DNA of 7,591 nt, from contig JAHFTN010000082.1 of assembly GCA_023269365.1 (NCBI GenBank), positions 1 through 7,591 of the forward strand, written 5' to 3'. Source of the stretch: Chlamydiota bacterium (GTDB lineage Bacteria; Chlamydiota; Chlamydiia; Chlamydiales; Rhabdochlamydiaceae). The notes under the pieces are model-generated. The model ran no database searches and was not told the DNA's origin. It saw nothing but the letters and a program-made list of their open reading frames with translations. The translations under genes and the position numbers were made by a program. Positions 6,361 to 7,591 of the stretch are shown piece by piece. Positions within the stretch are counted from its first letter, which is position 1, and every line of letters starts with the position of its first letter.

Positions 6361-6369
6361 CTCCTCCTT
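6361..6369 (-). promoter_or_regulatory. Strong Shine-Dalgarno of the antitoxin gene
   Basis: On the minus strand this reads AAGGAGGAG, full complementarity to the 16S rRNA tail, at ideal spacing from the ATG at 6355. It is the strongest ribosome binding site in the window. Confidence 0.8.
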
Positions 6370-6387
6370 ATCTCCGTATCCACAATG

Positions 6388-6444
6388 TTATTACAAAGAT
6401 TCATTCTAAAACAACAGAATTACGTAACACATTGATATTCAATG
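6388..6444 (-). promoter_or_regulatory. Candidate promoter/operator of the Doc module
   Basis: Upstream of the antitoxin lie two palindromes, TTACGTAA (6420-6427) and CATTGA-TAT-TCAATG (6430-6444), spaced 2 bp apart. A TAATAA on the minus strand (6388-6393) could be the -10 box, but the -35 region is poor. Autoregulated toxin-antitoxin operons commonly carry palindromic operators here. The second palindrome might instead belong to the end of the membrane-protein gene. Confidence 0.35.
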
Positions 6445-6477
6445 CAAGGCAACTGCTCTCAGAGTGAGGGGTATAGG

Positions 6478-6786
6478 CTATTTTATACTAGCAAAAATGA
6501 ATGCAACAAGATCCAAAGCAGCCAGAGCAACCGCTCCTGCGACAAATCCCTTGGTGTATTCCTTGGAAAGGTTTTTTCCGATAAGGGAAGCAAGTCCTAT
6601 GATAAAAATCACGCTAAAGCCTTTCAAGGCAACTTCTTCTGCAAATGCTGAGTTGGCAAAGTGTTGTCCCACAATTTTTATAATTTTTGTAGTCAAGGGG
6701 TTGATGCTAATAATAACGCCCGCACATGCTGTAAGTCCCCCTATAAAAAATCCTACAATCCCTTTTCCAGCTGGTCCCATTTGCAT
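6478..6786 (-). CDS. Small three-helix membrane protein, unknown
   Basis: Start chosen at the ATG at 6786 because AAGGAG (6792-6797) lies 5 nt upstream. A longer reading would begin at TTG (6831) inside the tRNA-like sequence and is rejected. The 102-residue product begins MQMGPAGKG and has three hydrophobic segments: IVGFFIGGLTACAGVIISI (about 10-28), FSVIFIIGLASLIG (about 57-70) and FVAGAVALAALDLVAFIFA (about 81-99). Short polar linkers separate them (NPLTTKIIK; GKNLSKEYTK), so it is an integral inner-membrane protein. Glycine and alanine content is high. Size and topology would fit a holin-like or small transporter-like protein, but no family is recognised. It precedes the toxin-antitoxin operon on the same strand by 122 bp, with its own ribosome binding site. 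Confidence 0.7.
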   Translation of the reverse strand: MQMGPAGKGIVGFFIGGLTACAGVIISINPLTTKIIKIVGQHFANSAFAEEVALKGFSVIFIIGLASLIGKNLSKEYTKGFVAGAVALAALDLVAFIFASIK

Positions 6787-6819
6787 ATATACTCCTTCTT
6801 GAAAACCTTTAAGAACAAA

Positions 6820-6905
6820 CTCCGGGTGCAAGATTCGAACTTACGACCAATGGATTAACAATCCTTCCTCTGGTATAGCTCTGAACAAAAGTGAGTTAAC
6901 CAGAA
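6820..6905 (-). tRNA. Degenerate tRNA-Asn(GUU)-like sequence; probable att-site remnant
   Basis: On the minus strand the 3' half is tRNA-like: an anticodon loop TTGTTAA (6855-6861, anticodon GTT at 6858-6860), then ATTGGTCGTAAG, a canonical T-arm GTAAG-TTCGAAT-CTTGC (6828-6844) and acceptor strand ACCCGGA plus discriminator G (6820-6827). CCA is not encoded. The 5' half is eroded: TTCTGGT (6899-6905) pairs with the acceptor at 6 of 7 positions including one wobble, ACTC/GAGC gives only three D-stem pairs, and about 10 extra nt (6867-6877) separate the D and anticodon arms, apparently a CAGAG repeat slip. The anticodon stem has one mismatch. Integrases commonly recombine at the anticodon-to-3'-end part of tRNA genes, which fits a conserved 3' half. 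It is probably not functional. Confidence 0.6.
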
Positions 6906-7096
6906 CCGCTTTTTCTTCTCAAGGAAATTGGGTGCTTGTTCAGATTGCCTCCAAAAAATTCCCGTGGGTTCAGGTCAATTGCGGAAAAAATGCGGAAAAA
7001 AACAAAGAAACCTTTTATAATGAAGTCACAAAGTAAGCTGGCTTAGTGGATGTCTAGTGCCACAGCCTTTGACACATAACCTTAGAGAGTATGATC
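6906..7096 (+). other. Intergenic stretch with possible gene remnant and a -10 box
   Basis: A plus-strand frame is stop-free from 6803 to the TAA at 7034-7036 but has no ATG and no ribosome binding site. Its end reads QVNCGKNAEKNKETFYNEVTK when split across 6970-7033, which looks like ordinary protein sequence and may be the 3' scrap of a lost gene, possibly an integrase given the tRNA fragment beside it. An 11-bp near-tandem repeat (TTGCGGAAAAA, ATGCGGAAAAA; 6979-7000) is present. A perfect TATAAT lies at 7016-7021, without a good -35, and may drive the downstream pair. Nothing else is recognised. Confidence 0.3.
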
Positions 7097-7324
7097 ATGA
7101 GTCTTAATGAAAAAGCGATCGACTACCTGGAAGCTCACATTCCAGAACTGGCTGAAGTAGCTTTTAAACAGGCATATTGGGCAGCCCTTGCGTCTGGTAG
7201 CAGTGTGCTTGTAAGCGAAAACGGAAGCCTCGTAGAGGTCTTTCCTGATGGACAACGCAAATTTATCAAAAAACTTCCTTCTTGGACGCCGGTAACACGC
7301 GGGCAAAAATTGGAAATCCGATGA
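7097..7324 (+). CDS. Small conserved-looking partner (putative antitoxin) of zeta-like kinase
   Basis: The ATG at 7097 is preferred over that at 7091 because AGAGAG (7084-7089) is 7 nt upstream of the former and only 1 nt from the latter. The 75-residue product has an N-terminal amphipathic helix (NEKAIDYLEAHIPELAEVAF), an aromatic/alanine segment QAYWAALASGSSVLVS, a strand-turn-strand (GSLVEVFPDGQRKFIKKL) and a C-terminal PVTRGQKLEIR. The stop overlaps the ATG of the kinase gene (ATGA, 7321-7324), so the two are translationally coupled. From memory, small proteins of this type often precede zeta-toxin-like kinases in bacteria, and a neutralising role is an inference from that arrangement. 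There is no recognisable DNA-binding motif and no membrane segment. Confidence 0.75.
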   Translation: MSLNEKAIDYLEAHIPELAEVAFKQAYWAALASGSSVLVSENGSLVEVFPDGQRKFIKKLPSWTPVTRGQKLEIR

Positions 7325-7482
7325 ACAACGAGATCCCTCGCCTTCGTATGTTTGCTGGACCCAATGGTTCTGGCAAAAGCACTTTCAAAACGATGATCCG
7401 TCGAGAGCTTCTTGGTATTTATATCAATCCAGATGAGATTGAAAAAGACATCTGCAATCGGGGTTTTCTCGTAACCGTCTAA
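7321..7482 (+). pseudogene. Zeta-toxin/P-loop kinase-like gene, truncated by IS insertion
   Basis: From the ATG at 7321 the frame encodes LRMFAGPNGSGKST (8-21), a Walker A loop with the PNGSGKS form typical of zeta-toxin-family kinases, then LLGIYINPDEIEKDI (30-44), whose Asp38 sits where the family has its conserved acidic residue after the second strand. The reading ends after only 53 residues. The last three codons (VTV) and the stop come from DNA starting GTAACCGTCT at 7471, which looks like an IS66-type terminus. Complete proteins of this family are roughly 200 residues or more, so the substrate domain is gone and the gene is inactive. Zeta toxins phosphorylate UDP-N-acetylglucosamine in well-studied cases; the specificity here is unknown. 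The remainder should lie beyond the IS. Confidence 0.85.
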
Positions 7483-7591
7483 TCTAGCCATCTTTTTCCA
7501 TTTACAATGCTGTGTTAAGTTTTCTTGCATCAAAACCACCAATAGGGGCCTATGATCAAGAGAACACGTAATGAATGGAATGAGCTAGTCG
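7471..7591 (+). mobile_element. Left end of an IS66-family-like insertion sequence (partial)
   Basis: Coding similarity to the kinase stops at 7470, and new DNA starts with GTAACCGTCTAATCTAGCC. Terminal repeats of IS66-family elements characteristically begin GTAA. About 80 bp inside, an ORF opens with the amino-terminal pattern of the IS66 accessory protein TnpA. The family generates 8-bp target duplications, so GTTTTCTC (7463-7470) is the predicted left copy. The right end is outside the window. The boundary is inferred from where the kinase reading breaks down. Confidence 0.7.
7552..7591 (+). CDS. tnpA: IS66-family accessory protein TnpA-like, N-terminus only
   Basis: From the ATG at 7552 the frame reads MIKRTRNEWNELV up to the window edge. 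The R-T-x-x-E-W-x-x-L-V pattern is typical of the small IS66 accessory protein TnpA, the first of the usual three ORFs (tnpA, tnpB, tnpC). AGGGGCC just upstream gives a weak ribosome binding site. Only 13 residues are visible, so the call leans on the GTAA terminus and position. Confidence 0.6.
   Translation, partial: MIKRTRNEWNELV

Noticed and set aside
6787..6831. N-terminal extension of the membrane protein from TTG at 6831
   Set aside because: It would run into the tRNA-like 3' end, while the ATG at 6786 has a well-placed AAGGAG.
6442..6858. Plus-strand ORFs opposite the membrane protein, including one ending RVQDSNLRPMD
   Set aside because: They mirror a minus-strand gene with clear helices and AAGGAG. 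The RVQDSNLRP ending is the usual artefact of translating the reverse complement of tRNA sequence.
7082..7542. Minus-strand ORFs 7082-7306 and 7135-7542
   Set aside because: They are antisense to the coupled small-protein/kinase pair, whose Walker A motif and ATGA overlap are convincing.

Overview
The window looks like part of a bacterial chromosome from an environmental (Parachlamydiales-like) member of the Chlamydiae. This is an inference. It rests on eukaryote-like genes (two SET-domain proteins and a PPR-like repeat protein) in a compact, moderate-GC genome, next to a cysteine-rich exported protein and an accessory zone of toxin-antitoxin genes, mobile-element debris and a tRNA fragment. 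Another host-associated bacterium cannot be excluded from the sequence alone.

Positions 1-1543 (minus) hold nearly all of prfC, peptide chain release factor 3, the only clear housekeeping gene; its 3' end lies beyond the window. Diverging from it is a 253-residue protein with PPR/TPR-like helical repeats (1675-2436, plus). Its last codons overlap, tail to tail, the end of a SET-domain methyltransferase-like gene (2412-3110, minus). A second SET-domain gene lies just upstream of that one (3276-3890, minus), separated by an AT-rich nested palindrome. Only 46 bp away and divergent is a 456-residue secreted protein (3937-5307, plus) resembling phage-tailspike/pectate-lyase right-handed beta-helix proteins. 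These four genes form a plausible host-interaction cluster, although no secretion signal was recognised on the SET and PPR-like proteins.

Positions 5308-5732 contain no gene but hold two long inverted-repeat elements. The first (5310-5480) is a MITE-like insertion with 15-bp perfect terminal inverted repeats and a 9-bp target duplication that includes the stop codon of the secreted-protein gene. The second (5502-5676) is an almost complete 175-nt hairpin with pairing-preserving differences between its halves.

Positions 5733-6786 (minus) carry, in transcription order, a small three-helix membrane protein and then a two-gene toxin-antitoxin operon: an AbrB/MazE-fold antitoxin followed by a Doc-type toxin, overlapping by 4 nt. 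Next, at 6820-6905 (minus), is a degenerate tRNA-Asn(GUU)-like sequence whose 3' half is well preserved, as expected of an integrase attachment-site copy. At the right end a 75-residue protein is translationally coupled (ATGA overlap) to a zeta-toxin/P-loop kinase-like gene. That gene is cut off after about 50 codons by what looks like the left end of an IS66-family element starting at 7471, whose first ORF begins at 7552 and leaves the window. The right-hand 2 kb therefore reads as an eroding genomic-island edge with two toxin-antitoxin-like modules, one intact and one broken.
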